In this document: positions 17,808-26,449 of the stretch, one piece after another
Position numbering within the stretch: the stretch's first letter is position 1
Layout of the letters: every line of letters starts with the position of its first letter
NCBI GenBank assembly: GCA_003597935.1
Contig: QZJT01000152.1
Coordinates: forward strand, 1 to 36,732
Direction of reading: 5' to 3'
DNA from: Phycisphaerales bacterium
GTDB taxonomy: Bacteria > Planctomycetota > Phycisphaerae > UBA1845
Length of the DNA stretch: 36,732 nucleotides
Notes under the pieces: generated by a model
The model's database searches: none
Told to the model about the DNA's origin: nothing
The model's input: only the letters and a program-made list of their open reading frames with translations
Position numbers and translations under genes: made by a program

Positions 17808-19478
17808 TCATAATGAGATCTCCGCCACCTCACGCCGTTGAAACAGGAGCATCGCCAGTCCCAGCGCCAGCGTCGTCGAGACCAGCACCAACTGCCCGAT
17901 CCCCTGCAGGACCCACACCAGGCTCACGTTTCGGCCGTCCACGAGCACTTCGACGGCATTGAACCGTGCGAAGTTGGGGATCACGTAGAAGAGCAGCCCC
18001 AGCGACTCTCCCACCCCTTCCAGGAAGAAGCCCTGAAACGCCTCCGAGGCGGCGGCCCCGTCGCCGGCCATCGCCGCCCGTCCGAAGTCCGCCAGCCGGC
18101 TGAAGACGGTGGCGTCGGCCGTGTCCATCGGGTCGATGGCTTCGGTCAGGAACGACTGCATCCCGGCCAGGGCATAGAACGCCAGCGACACCAGGCACGC
18201 GACCGGCCACGAGAAGACGCTCGTCGCCAATAGTCCCAGCGCCGCCAGGAACGTCAGCTTGCACATCATCAGCGCCAGCAGCCGGGCGAGGTTCCCCTCG
18301 AACGTGCCCACCACGAACAGGCACTCCACCGGCGCGGACTCGATGAACTGGACCGTACACGGATAGAGCGGCTCCGGGATGGGATACTCCTCCGGGTTGG
18401 CGTACGGATTGCGGTTGATGAACATCACCGTCAGCGTCTGGTCCTCCGCGACGCAGTTGGCGGGGACCTTGATCGTCTGATACCGCTGGATGACGTGCCG
18501 CGTGTACGCATGGTAGCGGGCCGCGCCCTTGGACGGGTCGCCGATGACCCACTCCGCCCGCAGGATCTCGTCCGGGGGATAGCCGAAGACCTCCGCCTTG
18601 TAGCGGATCTGGATCTCGTTGTCCGCACTGCGGTCGCACAGGACCTTCTCGAACTGGAACAAGCGCCGGCTGAGCGGTTGCACGACGCGCCAGGCCGCCT
18701 CCGCCTTGCCGGCCAGCCGCTCCCGCTCCTCCTGCGGATCATAGTCGCGCGTCAGGTCATAGAACCCTTCCTTCAGGCGCTGCTGATACTCCGCCTCGGC
18801 GGCTTCGGTGAAGTCCGGCAGGATGAAGGGCGTGGCGGTCCGGGCGACCAGCACCTCGGTCTGCAGCCGCTGCCGGTCGGCGCTGGCCGGTGCGCCCGGC
18901 TCGTCGGCCCGGCCCTTCATCTGCGTCGATCCGTAGATCTCTTCGATCGGAGGGTGCGTGGCGGCGATATAGTGGACCATGCCGAACACCACGAACCCGG
19001 TGAACGTCAGGAAGCCGGCGTTGAAGATGCAGATGCCGACCCACTTTCCCAGGATGTACTGCCACCGGGCGACCGGCTTGGTCATCAGCACCATGATCTG
19101 CTTGCCGACCAGTTCGTCTGAGACCGTCCGCGACATGAAGATCGTCAGGATCGCCAGCAGAAACCCCACCGTGGTCAGCGCATAGGAGAGGTAGCTCTGA
19201 ACGGCGCCGGTCAGCGTGCTGTCGCCCTGAATGGTCAGCGGCAGGCCGAGCACGCACACGCCGATGAGTGCCAGGAACACCAGCGCGATCTTCATGCGGA
19301 CGCCCTCGGCCACCGTCTGCTGGGCGATGGCGCCCACGCGGGTACGGCCCAGCGGCGTCCACGAATAGAAGCGGCTGACGCCGCGCTCGGCGGCCGCGGG
19401 AAGCCCGATCAGCAGGCGCAGCAGGCGCCAGCGGCGACGCGCCGTCCGGCTCGAACGGGATGCGACGGCCACGGTCAC
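17808..19478 (-). CDS. ABC transporter permease with large extracytoplasmic domain
   Basis: 556 residues. Start GTG at 19478 overlaps the ATPase stop (GTGA), showing tight coupling. The first membrane helix is about 65-85 (IALVFLALIGVCVLGLPLTI), the second follows at YLSYALTTVGFLLAILTIF. Between them and the next pair is the hallmark SDELVGKQIMVLMTKPVARW-YILGKWVG, also seen in the divergent permease at 25396 (SREIENRTAVTVISKPVSR...LGKFMG). A hydrophilic domain of about 220 residues follows, then C-terminal helices (LLALMMCKLTFLAALGLLATSVF; VLVSTTLALGLAMLLF) and a final FQRREV, also shared with the divergent permease. It resembles NosY/GldF-like ABC-2 permeases. Substrate unknown. Confidence 0.87.
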   Translation of the reverse strand: MTVAVASRSSRTARRRWRLLRLLIGLPAAAERGVSRFYSWTPLGRTRVGAIAQQTVAEGVRMKIALVFLALIGVCVLGLPLTIQGDSTLTGAVQSYLSYALTTVGFLLAILTIFMSRTVSDELVGKQIMVLMTKPVARWQYILGKWVGICIFNAGFLTFTGFVVFGMVHYIAATHPPIEEIYGSTQMKGRADEPGAPASADRQRLQTEVLVARTATPFILPDFTEAAEAEYQQRLKEGFYDLTRDYDPQEERERLAGKAEAAWRVVQPLSRRLFQFEKVLCDRSADNEIQIRYKAEVFGYPPDEILRAEWVIGDPSKGAARYHAYTRHVIQRYQTIKVPANCVAEDQTLTVMFINRNPYANPEEYPIPEPLYPCTVQFIESAPVECLFVVGTFEGNLARLLALMMCKLTFLAALGLLATSVFSWPVACLVSLAFYALAGMQSFLTEAIDPMDTADATVFSRLADFGRAAMAGDGAAASEAFQGFFLEGVGESLGLLFYVIPNFARFNAVEVLVDGRNVSLVWVLQGIGQLVLVSTTLALGLAMLLFQRREVAEISL

Positions 19479-20686
19479 GGGCTGTGATCTCCCCCGCCCG
19501 AGCCTTTCAGCAACCCGTCAATGACGGCCCGATCCGCTTCTACCGGCGCTCGCCGCGGCCCTTCAGCGGGGGGGGGCGAATCCTCCTGCGCTTCGGGTGC
19601 GCGCCGGTCTTCCTTCGCCGAGGCCAGCAGCTCCTCCACGACGGCGCGCCGCGGGGTCTCGACGATCGGGGCCGGCTCCACCACCTCGCCGCCGGTGGGG
19701 GCGGCGACGTCGCGCCGGCGCCCGGCCTCCACCAGCGACTGGACCAGCGACCGGGTCCGCTCGCCCAGGAAGTCCGGCATTTCGCCCACCGCCCGCACGC
19801 CGGACGTGGCGATGTTGGCCCGGTGCGATTCCTGCACCACCTGGATGAAGAAGTCCTCCAGCCGGTGGCGCGGGGCGCCAACGCTGACGATGTCTTTCTT
19901 CTCCAGCCGCGTCAGCAGATCACGGATGTGCTCGATCGTCTCCTCGGAGAGTTTTTCGGTCGTGATCTGCGTGAGTTCGGTCTTGCTCAGCAGGTCCTTG
20001 ATGTCGCCGGCGGCGCGCTGCTGGCCGCCGTACAGGATGCTGATCTCATCGCAGACGTCTTCCACGTCGGCCAGCACGTGGCTGGAGAGCAGAATGGTCT
20101 TGCCCATCCGCCCCAGCTCGCGGATGACGTCCTTGATCTGCCGCGTGCCGATCGGATCCAGGCCGGAGGTCGGCTCATCGAGGATGAGAAACTCCGGATC
20201 GTTGATGAGCGCCTGGGCCAGCCCGATGCGGCGGGCCATGCCCTTCGAGTATTCGCCGATGCGCCGCCGGGCCTCGTGCCGAAGGCCCACCATGTCCAGC
20301 AGCTTCTCGGTGCGGTGGGTGCGCACCCGCTCGGGCAGCCGGAACAGCCGCCCGTAGTAGTCCAGCGTCTCGCGCGCGTCCAGAAACCGGTAGAGGTAAG
20401 ACTCTTCGGGCAGGAAGCCGATGCGGTTCTTGACCGACACGTCGGTCGGCGCCTTGCCGAAGACGGCGATGCGGCCGCGGCTCGGATACAGCAGCCCCAG
20501 CAGCATCTTGATGGTCGTGCTCTTGCCCGAGCCGTTGGGGCCGAGCAGACCGAAGATCTGGCCCGGCCGGATCTCCATGTTGAGATCCTTGACGGCGGCG
20601 ACCTTCGGACGCCGCCAGAAATCGCGGAACACCTTGCACAACCCGGCCGTGTGAACGATCGGCGTCGTTTTCTGACTCATCATCAT
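19475..20686 (-). CDS. ABC transporter ATP-binding protein with long C-terminal tail
   Basis: 403 residues. Walker A GPNGSGKSTT, signature YSKGMARRIGLA (the YSKGM variant common in GldA/NatA-like ATPases), Walker B FLILDEPTSGLDP, and switch His in LLSSHVLADVED. The ATPase core ends near residue 230; a regulatory part follows (ITTEKLSEETIEHIRDLLTRL), and the last 75 or so residues are a Pro/Glu/Arg-rich, probably disordered tail. One base separates its ATG from the stop of the SPFH gene upstream (TGAGATG), and it overlaps the permease gene downstream, so it is the centre of the operon. It may also power the divergent permease at 25396, which has no ATPase of its own nearby. Confidence 0.9.
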   Translation of the reverse strand: MMMSQKTTPIVHTAGLCKVFRDFWRRPKVAAVKDLNMEIRPGQIFGLLGPNGSGKSTTIKMLLGLLYPSRGRIAVFGKAPTDVSVKNRIGFLPEESYLYRFLDARETLDYYGRLFRLPERVRTHRTEKLLDMVGLRHEARRRIGEYSKGMARRIGLAQALINDPEFLILDEPTSGLDPIGTRQIKDVIRELGRMGKTILLSSHVLADVEDVCDEISILYGGQQRAAGDIKDLLSKTELTQITTEKLSEETIEHIRDLLTRLEKKDIVSVGAPRHRLEDFFIQVVQESHRANIATSGVRAVGEMPDFLGERTRSLVQSLVEAGRRRDVAAPTGGEVVEPAPIVETPRRAVVEELLASAKEDRRAPEAQEDSPPPAEGPRRAPVEADRAVIDGLLKGSGGGDHSP

Positions 20687-20687
20687 C

Positions 20688-21968
20688 TCATGGGACGATC
20701 ACAGGCGCTTCATGCACGCCGGGCGCCAGCGACTCCAGCTCCTGTTTGTACTTGTCCGTCTCCGCCTCGCGTTCGTGTTCCGGGTCCGGTCCGATCTTGA
20801 CGCGGAACTGAAGCGCACCGGCCGGCCGGTAGATCTTCGTGACTTCCGGGTTGTTCAGGATGATGTTCCGGGTGACGTCCCACTTGCGGGCGAAAAGCAG
20901 ACGGGCATTGTGCTCATACTCGGGCAGCAGCGCCAGGTACTCGCGCAAGTCATTCTCGATGGCCCCCACCACCCGCGACGACCGGCCGCGGGCCTCGGCG
21001 ATCATGCGCCCGGCGGCGCCCGAGAGTTCCTCCCCTTCCAGCAGTTGCTCGAGCTGGGCCTCCTTCCGGGTCAGCACCGCCTCGTCGCCGGCCAGCCGCG
21101 CCTGCTCGATCTCGCCCAGCGCGGCCACCACGGCGCGATAGGCGCTGCCGGCCGCATCATTGAGGATGCGCGTCTGCTCTTTCTCCGCCTCCTGGATCTT
21201 GGTGCGCCGCCGGTTCTCGGCCCGCTGCGTCTCCTCGAAGTCGTCGCGCACCTGGATCGGCACGATGGACACCGGCACCTTCAGATCCGTCAGCGTCACG
21301 CCCGACTCCAGCGCTTCCAGGTCGGCGTTGACCCGGTTCCGCACGGCGACGCGGAACTCCTCCAGCCGGCGGCGGTACACGTCTTCCGCCCGCATCGAAC
21401 TGGCGACGTCGATGGCCGCGTGCTCCACCAGCGCCGTCAGCAGCCCCTCGGCGGCCTCGCGGTTGCGCCCCTGGAGGTTGCGGATGTAGTCGGACAGCTT
21501 GTCGATCTTGTACGTCGCCACCCACTGCACGTGGACCAGCCCCTTGTCGCCGGTCAGCAGCGCGCCGTCGGTGACGGGGTTCAGCCCGCGGCCGTGGCCG
21601 CGCTGCACGAACGTCAGCCCGCGCTTCTTCTCCTCGTCCGAAAGGGCCAGCATGTGAGAGTCGATCACCAGGTCCTTCGCCTCCGCCACCGGGAGCCGGA
21701 TGACGTCGTCGATGGGGTAAGGCCATGCCAGTAGCAGGCCCGGGTCGTGGACCTTGTCCAGGATCCGGCCGACGCGGGCGACCACCGCCTTCTCGCTGGG
21801 CTGCACGAACGTGACCCCGGAGAACAGATAGACGATGACCAGCCCGAACATCAGGTATTTCAGGATCTGGAAGCTGGCCCGCAGCGCGTCCGCCAACGAC
21901 TGGCTGGCGGCGTCCAGCGGGGCCTCGTCGAAGTAGGGGTGCGGATGATCGTGTGCGTGATCGTGCAT
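20688..21968 (-). CDS. hflK: SPFH/band 7 protein, HflK-like
   Basis: 426 residues. A His/Asp-rich N-terminus (MHDHAHDHPHPYFDE), one membrane helix at about 36-53 (ILKYLMFGLVIVYLFSGV), then an SPFH domain: VQPSEKAVVARVGRI, GLLLAWPYPIDDVIRLPV, VTDGALLTGDKGLVHVQWVATYKI. A long charged coiled coil follows (about 240-330). HflK normally pairs with HflC and surrounds the FtsH protease in the inner membrane, with the SPFH part outside the cytoplasm. HflC-like and second HflK-like genes lie just upstream (18 bases to the HflC-like one). The His-rich start could bind metal; that is a guess. Gene symbol given by family resemblance only. Confidence 0.85.
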   Translation of the reverse strand: MHDHAHDHPHPYFDEAPLDAASQSLADALRASFQILKYLMFGLVIVYLFSGVTFVQPSEKAVVARVGRILDKVHDPGLLLAWPYPIDDVIRLPVAEAKDLVIDSHMLALSDEEKKRGLTFVQRGHGRGLNPVTDGALLTGDKGLVHVQWVATYKIDKLSDYIRNLQGRNREAAEGLLTALVEHAAIDVASSMRAEDVYRRRLEEFRVAVRNRVNADLEALESGVTLTDLKVPVSIVPIQVRDDFEETQRAENRRRTKIQEAEKEQTRILNDAAGSAYRAVVAALGEIEQARLAGDEAVLTRKEAQLEQLLEGEELSGAAGRMIAEARGRSSRVVGAIENDLREYLALLPEYEHNARLLFARKWDVTRNIILNNPEVTKIYRPAGALQFRVKIGPDPEHEREAETDKYKQELESLAPGVHEAPVIVP

Positions 21969-21986
21969 GGCGTGTCTCCGTCGCGG

Positions 21987-23036
21987 CTACGGCCGCGCGT
22001 CGGCGGCCACCGCCGGCCGGACTGCACCGGCCGACGCCTGGCTCTCCTCCTCGTCCTCCGCCGTCCCGGCCGCGGCGTCATCCTGGACGCCCTCCGCGTC
22101 ATCCCCGTCCGGCACGCTGCCGGCCACGTCGCTGCTGCGGGCATCGGTGGCCGGTCCCATGAAGTTTTCCTCGAAGAGGTTGAAGGGCGGACCGCTGGTG
22201 TCGAAGATGATCGTCGTTCTCGATTTCAGCCCGTTGATCACGCCCTGCAGTTGGTCGAGGAAGATCCGCAGCTCAGGATGGCGGTCGAACTGCTTGTAGT
22301 ACTGCGAGATGATCTGCTGCGCCTCCGCTTCGATCTGGGACACTTTCTTCTGGGCCTCCGCCAGGATGGCCTCCTCGGTGGCGCGGGCGGATGCGATGAT
22401 CTGGGCCGCCCGGGCCTCACCCTCCTTCACGTAGGTTTCCGCCTTGGCCTGCTGAGCGGCCTTCATGCTGCCGAAAACCGTCGACGTGACCTTCTCCGGC
22501 ACGCCCAGCTTGCGGATGCCGAACCCGAGCACTTCTACGCCGTACTGGTCCAGCGCCGAGGTCCGGATCGTCTGCATGATCGTGGCCTCGATGTCGCGCA
22601 GCTTACGTTCGCTCTCGTCCACCGAGACGAACTCGGCGAACAGGCGCTTGCCCACCTCCTGGTTCTTGCAGGTCTGCACCAGCGTCCGCAGCTTCCTGAT
22701 GCCCTCATCCTCGTTCGGAAAGTTCTCATGGAACTTGGAGGGATCATCGATCTGCCAGATCGTGTAGGTCGACAGGATGATGGTCTTCTCGTCGCGCGTG
22801 CCCGTCTCTTCCGTCTTGTCCAGCAGGACGCGCTTGCGGTTGTCATACTTGACGACGCTCTGGATGGGCCAGGGCAGCTTGAACTTCAGCCCCGGCTCGT
22901 GGATGGCGCTGTCCGCCGGCCGGCCGGCCGTCTTGATGATCGCCACCTCCGTCGAACGCACCTCGAAGGTACACATATACGCCAGCAGCACCAGTATGAC
23001 GAAGACCGATGTCAGGATCGTCCACGTGTTTTTCAT
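21987..23036 (-). CDS. hflC: SPFH/band 7 protein, HflC-like
   Basis: 349 residues. N-terminal membrane helix (WTILTSVFVILVLLAYMC, 4-21), then the SPFH domain with HflC-type sequence: VRSTEVAIIKTAGRP, EPGLKFKLPWPIQSVVKYDNR and DEKTIILSTYTIWQIDDPSKF. The helical part has EGEARAAQIIASARATEEAIL and AEAQKKVSQIEAEAQQII, the usual HflC coiled coil. The last 55 residues are an Ala/Asp/Glu-rich acidic tail not usual in HflC. It is the middle gene of an SPFH trio, 18 bases upstream of the HflK-like gene and 38 bases downstream of the long HflK-like gene. Expected role: membrane scaffold that controls FtsH-type proteolysis. Confidence 0.88.
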   Translation of the reverse strand: MKNTWTILTSVFVILVLLAYMCTFEVRSTEVAIIKTAGRPADSAIHEPGLKFKLPWPIQSVVKYDNRKRVLLDKTEETGTRDEKTIILSTYTIWQIDDPSKFHENFPNEDEGIRKLRTLVQTCKNQEVGKRLFAEFVSVDESERKLRDIEATIMQTIRTSALDQYGVEVLGFGIRKLGVPEKVTSTVFGSMKAAQQAKAETYVKEGEARAAQIIASARATEEAILAEAQKKVSQIEAEAQQIISQYYKQFDRHPELRIFLDQLQGVINGLKSRTTIIFDTSGPPFNLFEENFMGPATDARSSDVAGSVPDGDDAEGVQDDAAAGTAEDEEESQASAGAVRPAVAADARP

Positions 23037-23074
23037 TGACTGCCACTCCCTGCCGATCGACCGGCCGCCGCCCG

Positions 23075-25210
23075 CTACCCGTCCGACGACAGGTCGATCT
23101 GCGTCGGCTCCACGTTCTCGTACTCGATGATGACCTTGTTCGAATCCCCGATGATCAGATACTTCCGGATCCGGTCCAGTTCGTTGTAAAGCTCCAGTTG
23201 CTTGCGCTGCATGTACAGCCCGGGCGCCGCCTCGTAGGCCGCCACCTCGCCCGCGAACACCGCCAGCTTCGCCCGCTCCCGGCTGATCGCCCGGGCGGCG
23301 GACGCCCGCGCCTCCGCGATCCGGGCCGCGGTCGTGCCGCTCAGCGGCTGGATCCCCGCCTCGGGATTGCCCAGCAGCAGGTCGTCCACCCGCTTCTGGG
23401 CCTCGGCGAACTCCTTCGACTCCGGGCTGAACCGCTCACGGATCGCCTGGCGCTCCTGAATCGCCCGATACAGCCCGTCCGCCCGCGAGCGGTTGCCCGC
23501 CACCGCCGTCAGGATCGCTTCAGCCCGGCCTTCCGCCGCATGGATGGCGGCGTTCTTGCCGCCTTCGGCGGCGATCACGTCCTGATAGGTGGACGCCACT
23601 TCTTCCACCGCCGGCGGGTGTACGCTCTGCAGCCCGCAGAAGACCAGCTCCACCCCCAGCTCCAGCGCGTCCAGCTCCCGCTGCAGGTCGGCGCGGAGCT
23701 TCTCGTTGAACGCCTGCCGGCCCGTCCCCATCAGCGTCTCCAGGTCGATGCCGGCGGCGTTGTTGGTCAGCACCCGATTGGCGACCGACTCGATCAGCAC
23801 GGGCGGGTTGGCGTAGTTGTAGAGGAACTTCTCGACGTCCCGCACCCTGAACTCGATCGGCATCGACGCCATCGCCAGACTGACTGCCACGGACCGGTCC
23901 GGGGCCTGCGGCGACCCCTCCCCGTCCGCCGGATCGCCCGGCAGGCTTCTCGCGTGGATGGAGAGGTCCGCCAGATCGGTGGCGGCGACGATCAGCATCA
24001 TCTCCGCCTGGAACTCGTGCGTCTCCGTCCAGAGGATCGCGTCGTTCGCCGTCTCGTCCTTGCGGCGGACCGCCTCCAGGTCCTCGCCGATCAACATGCC
24101 GCTCAGCCGTTTCACCGGCGCCCGGCGGGCCACGTCGATCGGCCACGGGAACTTGAAGTGCATGCCGGCGTCCAGCACTTTCACCCGGCCGTCCACCGTC
24201 ACCTTGCGCCCGAACCGCTCGATGATCGCCTGCTCGTCCGCGTCCACCATCAGAACGCTGGTCAGAATCACGATCACCAGCACCGTCAGCGCCGCCAGCG
24301 GCAGCAGCGCCGACTGGAGCAGTTGGTAGAACCACGTTTTGCTGACCTCGAATCCGAATTGGTAGTTGATCGCGTCGGCGATCGAGCGGGCGATGCCGCC
24401 CGGCTCGCTGATCAGGCCCAACATGCGGCTGTCGAACGCCGGTCGCCGGATCGTGCCCGGAATGCGCGGCCGATAGAAATCGGCGATGAAGTTGCCCAGA
24501 AACTCGATGCCGATCAACAGGCACATCAACCGGATGACGTACATCCCCAGCGGTTCGCAGGTCGCGGAGTATTTCCCGACCATCAGCGCCACGGCCGCCA
24601 TGGCGCACACCAGCGCCGTGCCCGTGGAGATCGCCGCCCCGGCGCGGATCAGGCGGTACTCCTTCATCCGGGCCAGCCCTATGGCGTAGCGGGCCATCAG
24701 AAAACAGACCAGCCCGATGCCGATCGCGAACCACCACACCAGGAACGGCTGCACCGTCCGCTCTTCCGCCCGGAAAACCTGGCGGTCGAAAACTGTCGAA
24801 TACTCCCAGCTCCATCCGATCCAGTTGCCCGCGATCAGCGCTACGCTCAGCAGCGCCGTGACGATCGGAAGCGCCCACCGCGCCAGCGTCTCCAGCTTGC
24901 GGCGCTCGATCATGAACTCCTCTTCGTCCACCTCGAAGAGGGCCGGATCATCGCCCGCCGCCCGTGCCCGCCGCAGTTCCGCCGCCTCCAACTGCTCCGC
25001 CAGCACGCGCCGGCGCTGACGGAAGATCAGTAGCAGCGCGAACCAGATCGGCACCCCGATCCCCGCGAATCGGGCGGCGCCCGCCATCAGCGGCGAACCG
25101 AAGTTGGACGCCACCAGCGCCAGGCCCGCGACCGTCACGAGCTGAATGAGCAGCCCGACCCACACGGTGGTCAGCGCTCTGCGATCAGCGGGTGTCAGCG
25201 ATTCAGCCAT
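23075..25210 (-). CDS. long SPFH/HflK-like protein with seven predicted membrane helices
   Basis: 711 residues, far longer than HflK (about 420). I count membrane segments near 14-36, 46-63, 113-133, 155-177, 189-211, 222-244 and 300-322, with a charged stretch at 64-111. The SPFH part starts after the last helix: VDADEQAIIERFGRKVTVDG, GMHFKFPWPIDVARR, then FQAEMMLIVAATDLADL and ASMPIEFRVRDVEKFLYNY. A coiled coil of Ala/Glu/Arg residues follows (about 560-680). It is first in the minus-strand run, so it may lead the operon. The multi-helix front end makes this an unusual fusion; it may let the protein contact the ABC permeases of the same operon, which is inference. Confidence 0.85.
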   Translation of the reverse strand: MAESLTPADRRALTTVWVGLLIQLVTVAGLALVASNFGSPLMAGAARFAGIGVPIWFALLLIFRQRRRVLAEQLEAAELRRARAAGDDPALFEVDEEEFMIERRKLETLARWALPIVTALLSVALIAGNWIGWSWEYSTVFDRQVFRAEERTVQPFLVWWFAIGIGLVCFLMARYAIGLARMKEYRLIRAGAAISTGTALVCAMAAVALMVGKYSATCEPLGMYVIRLMCLLIGIEFLGNFIADFYRPRIPGTIRRPAFDSRMLGLISEPGGIARSIADAINYQFGFEVSKTWFYQLLQSALLPLAALTVLVIVILTSVLMVDADEQAIIERFGRKVTVDGRVKVLDAGMHFKFPWPIDVARRAPVKRLSGMLIGEDLEAVRRKDETANDAILWTETHEFQAEMMLIVAATDLADLSIHARSLPGDPADGEGSPQAPDRSVAVSLAMASMPIEFRVRDVEKFLYNYANPPVLIESVANRVLTNNAAGIDLETLMGTGRQAFNEKLRADLQRELDALELGVELVFCGLQSVHPPAVEEVASTYQDVIAAEGGKNAAIHAAEGRAEAILTAVAGNRSRADGLYRAIQERQAIRERFSPESKEFAEAQKRVDDLLLGNPEAGIQPLSGTTAARIAEARASAARAISRERAKLAVFAGEVAAYEAAPGLYMQRKQLELYNELDRIRKYLIIGDSNKVIIEYENVEPTQIDLSSDG

Positions 25211-25300
25211 ACGTTAATCCTGCAAGTCACACGCGAAGGCGAACCTGGCCGTCCGTCAGCCGTATCGGGAACATGAGTGCCACGCCGGGCGGGCGTCGCC

Positions 25301-25328
25301 TTGTCGGGGCCGCTCGGCACCATACAAT
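25301..25328 (+). promoter_or_regulatory. candidate promoter for the divergent ABC permease
   Basis: TTGTCG (25301-25306), a 16-base spacer, and TACAAT (25323-25328), about 68 bases before the ATG at 25396. Five of six bases match the -10 consensus and four of six the -35 consensus. Confidence 0.4.
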
Positions 25329-25347
25329 AACCACCCTGACGTGCCAA
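25319..25347 (-). promoter_or_regulatory. candidate promoter for the SPFH/ABC operon
   Basis: On the minus strand TTGGCA (25347-25342), a 17-base spacer, and TATGGT (25324-25319), about 100 bases before the start at 25210. Its -10 shares bases with the plus-strand -10, so the two promoters would overlap. Confidence 0.35.
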
Positions 25348-25395
25348 GTCGGGGTCCGGCGGCTGAAGTCAGCTCAATACCACCCGAACCACACC

Positions 25396-26364
25396 ATGTT
25401 CCAGCGCTTCTGGTCCATCGCCAAGGTCTCCTTCCTCGAAACCGTGCGGCAACCCATCTACGGGGTCCTCCTCATCACCACCGCCATTCTGATGATGATG
25501 AACGTCTCGCTGGCGGCGTTCACGCTCGAGGACGACGACAAGCTGCTGCTCGATCTGGGGTTGTCTACGTTGCTGCTGTCCGGTTTGTTCCTGGCAGCTT
25601 TTAGCGCCGCCGGCGTGCTGAGTCGAGAGATCGAGAACCGCACGGCCGTGACCGTCATTTCCAAGCCGGTCAGCCGCCCGCTCTTCATGCTGGGCAAGTT
25701 TATGGGCCTTTCCGGCGCGATCCTGCTGGCCCAGTACCTCGGCCTGCTGATGTTCATCCTCTGCCAGCGGCACGGGGTGTTGCAGAATACCCGCGACCCA
25801 TGGGACATGCCCGTCATCGTGTTCGGGTTCGGCAGCGTGATCGGCGGGCTGCTGGCCGCGGCGTTCGCTAACTACTTTTATGGCAAAGACTTTCCGCTTT
25901 CCGCGCTGACGCTGGTCACCCCCCTGCTGACGGTCTCGGTGATCGTGGTCGGGTTTTTCAGCGAGAAGTGGGAGGTGATCCACTTCGGCGACAACTACGT
26001 CGGGGGTCAGGTGATCATTGCGGCTTTCTTCGTCCTGCTCATCAACCTCATGCTCGAGGCCGTGGCCACCGCCGCCTCGACGCGATGTGGCCAGCTCGCC
26101 ACGCTCCTCATCTGCGTGGTTTTTCTGGGGACGGCGATCGTCTCGGATTACACTTTCGGACAAAGGGAGGGGCTGTCCTCGGCGCTCTATCACGTCACGC
26201 CCAACGTGGGTCCGCTATGGATCGTCGATGGCCTGACGGGGGCGTCGCAGGAGGGGTTTGTGCCCTTCTCCTACGTCGGATGGGCGACGCTCTATGCCCT
26301 GCTGATTACGGCCGGCGTGCTCAGCATCGGCGTGGCGCTCTTTCAGCGGCGGGAGGTCGGATAA
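25396..26364 (+). CDS. ABC-2 type transporter permease, divergent from the SPFH/ABC operon
   Basis: 322 residues from the ATG at 25396; the frame is open further upstream but that part is the intergenic promoter region. About six membrane helices: VLLITTAILMMMNVSLAAF, LLLSGLFLAAFSAAGVL, ILLAQYLGLLMFILC, VFGFGSVIGGLLAAAFA, LLTVSVIVVGFF and a final one ending VALFQRREVG. The SREIENRTAVTVISKPVSRP loop and FQRREV end are shared with the permease at 17808-19478, so the two are related and may form a heterodimer with the ATPase at 19475-20686. No ATPase gene lies on the plus strand here. Confidence 0.85.
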   Translation: MFQRFWSIAKVSFLETVRQPIYGVLLITTAILMMMNVSLAAFTLEDDDKLLLDLGLSTLLLSGLFLAAFSAAGVLSREIENRTAVTVISKPVSRPLFMLGKFMGLSGAILLAQYLGLLMFILCQRHGVLQNTRDPWDMPVIVFGFGSVIGGLLAAAFANYFYGKDFPLSALTLVTPLLTVSVIVVGFFSEKWEVIHFGDNYVGGQVIIAAFFVLLINLMLEAVATAASTRCGQLATLLICVVFLGTAIVSDYTFGQREGLSSALYHVTPNVGPLWIVDGLTGASQEGFVPFSYVGWATLYALLITAGVLSIGVALFQRREVG

Positions 26365-26449
26365 GCGGCGGGGCCGGGCAGGGCGCCCGCCGCCCGATGC
26401 GCCCGGATGCCGGCCGGAGGCGTACACCGCAACGCGGGGAGACTGACGG

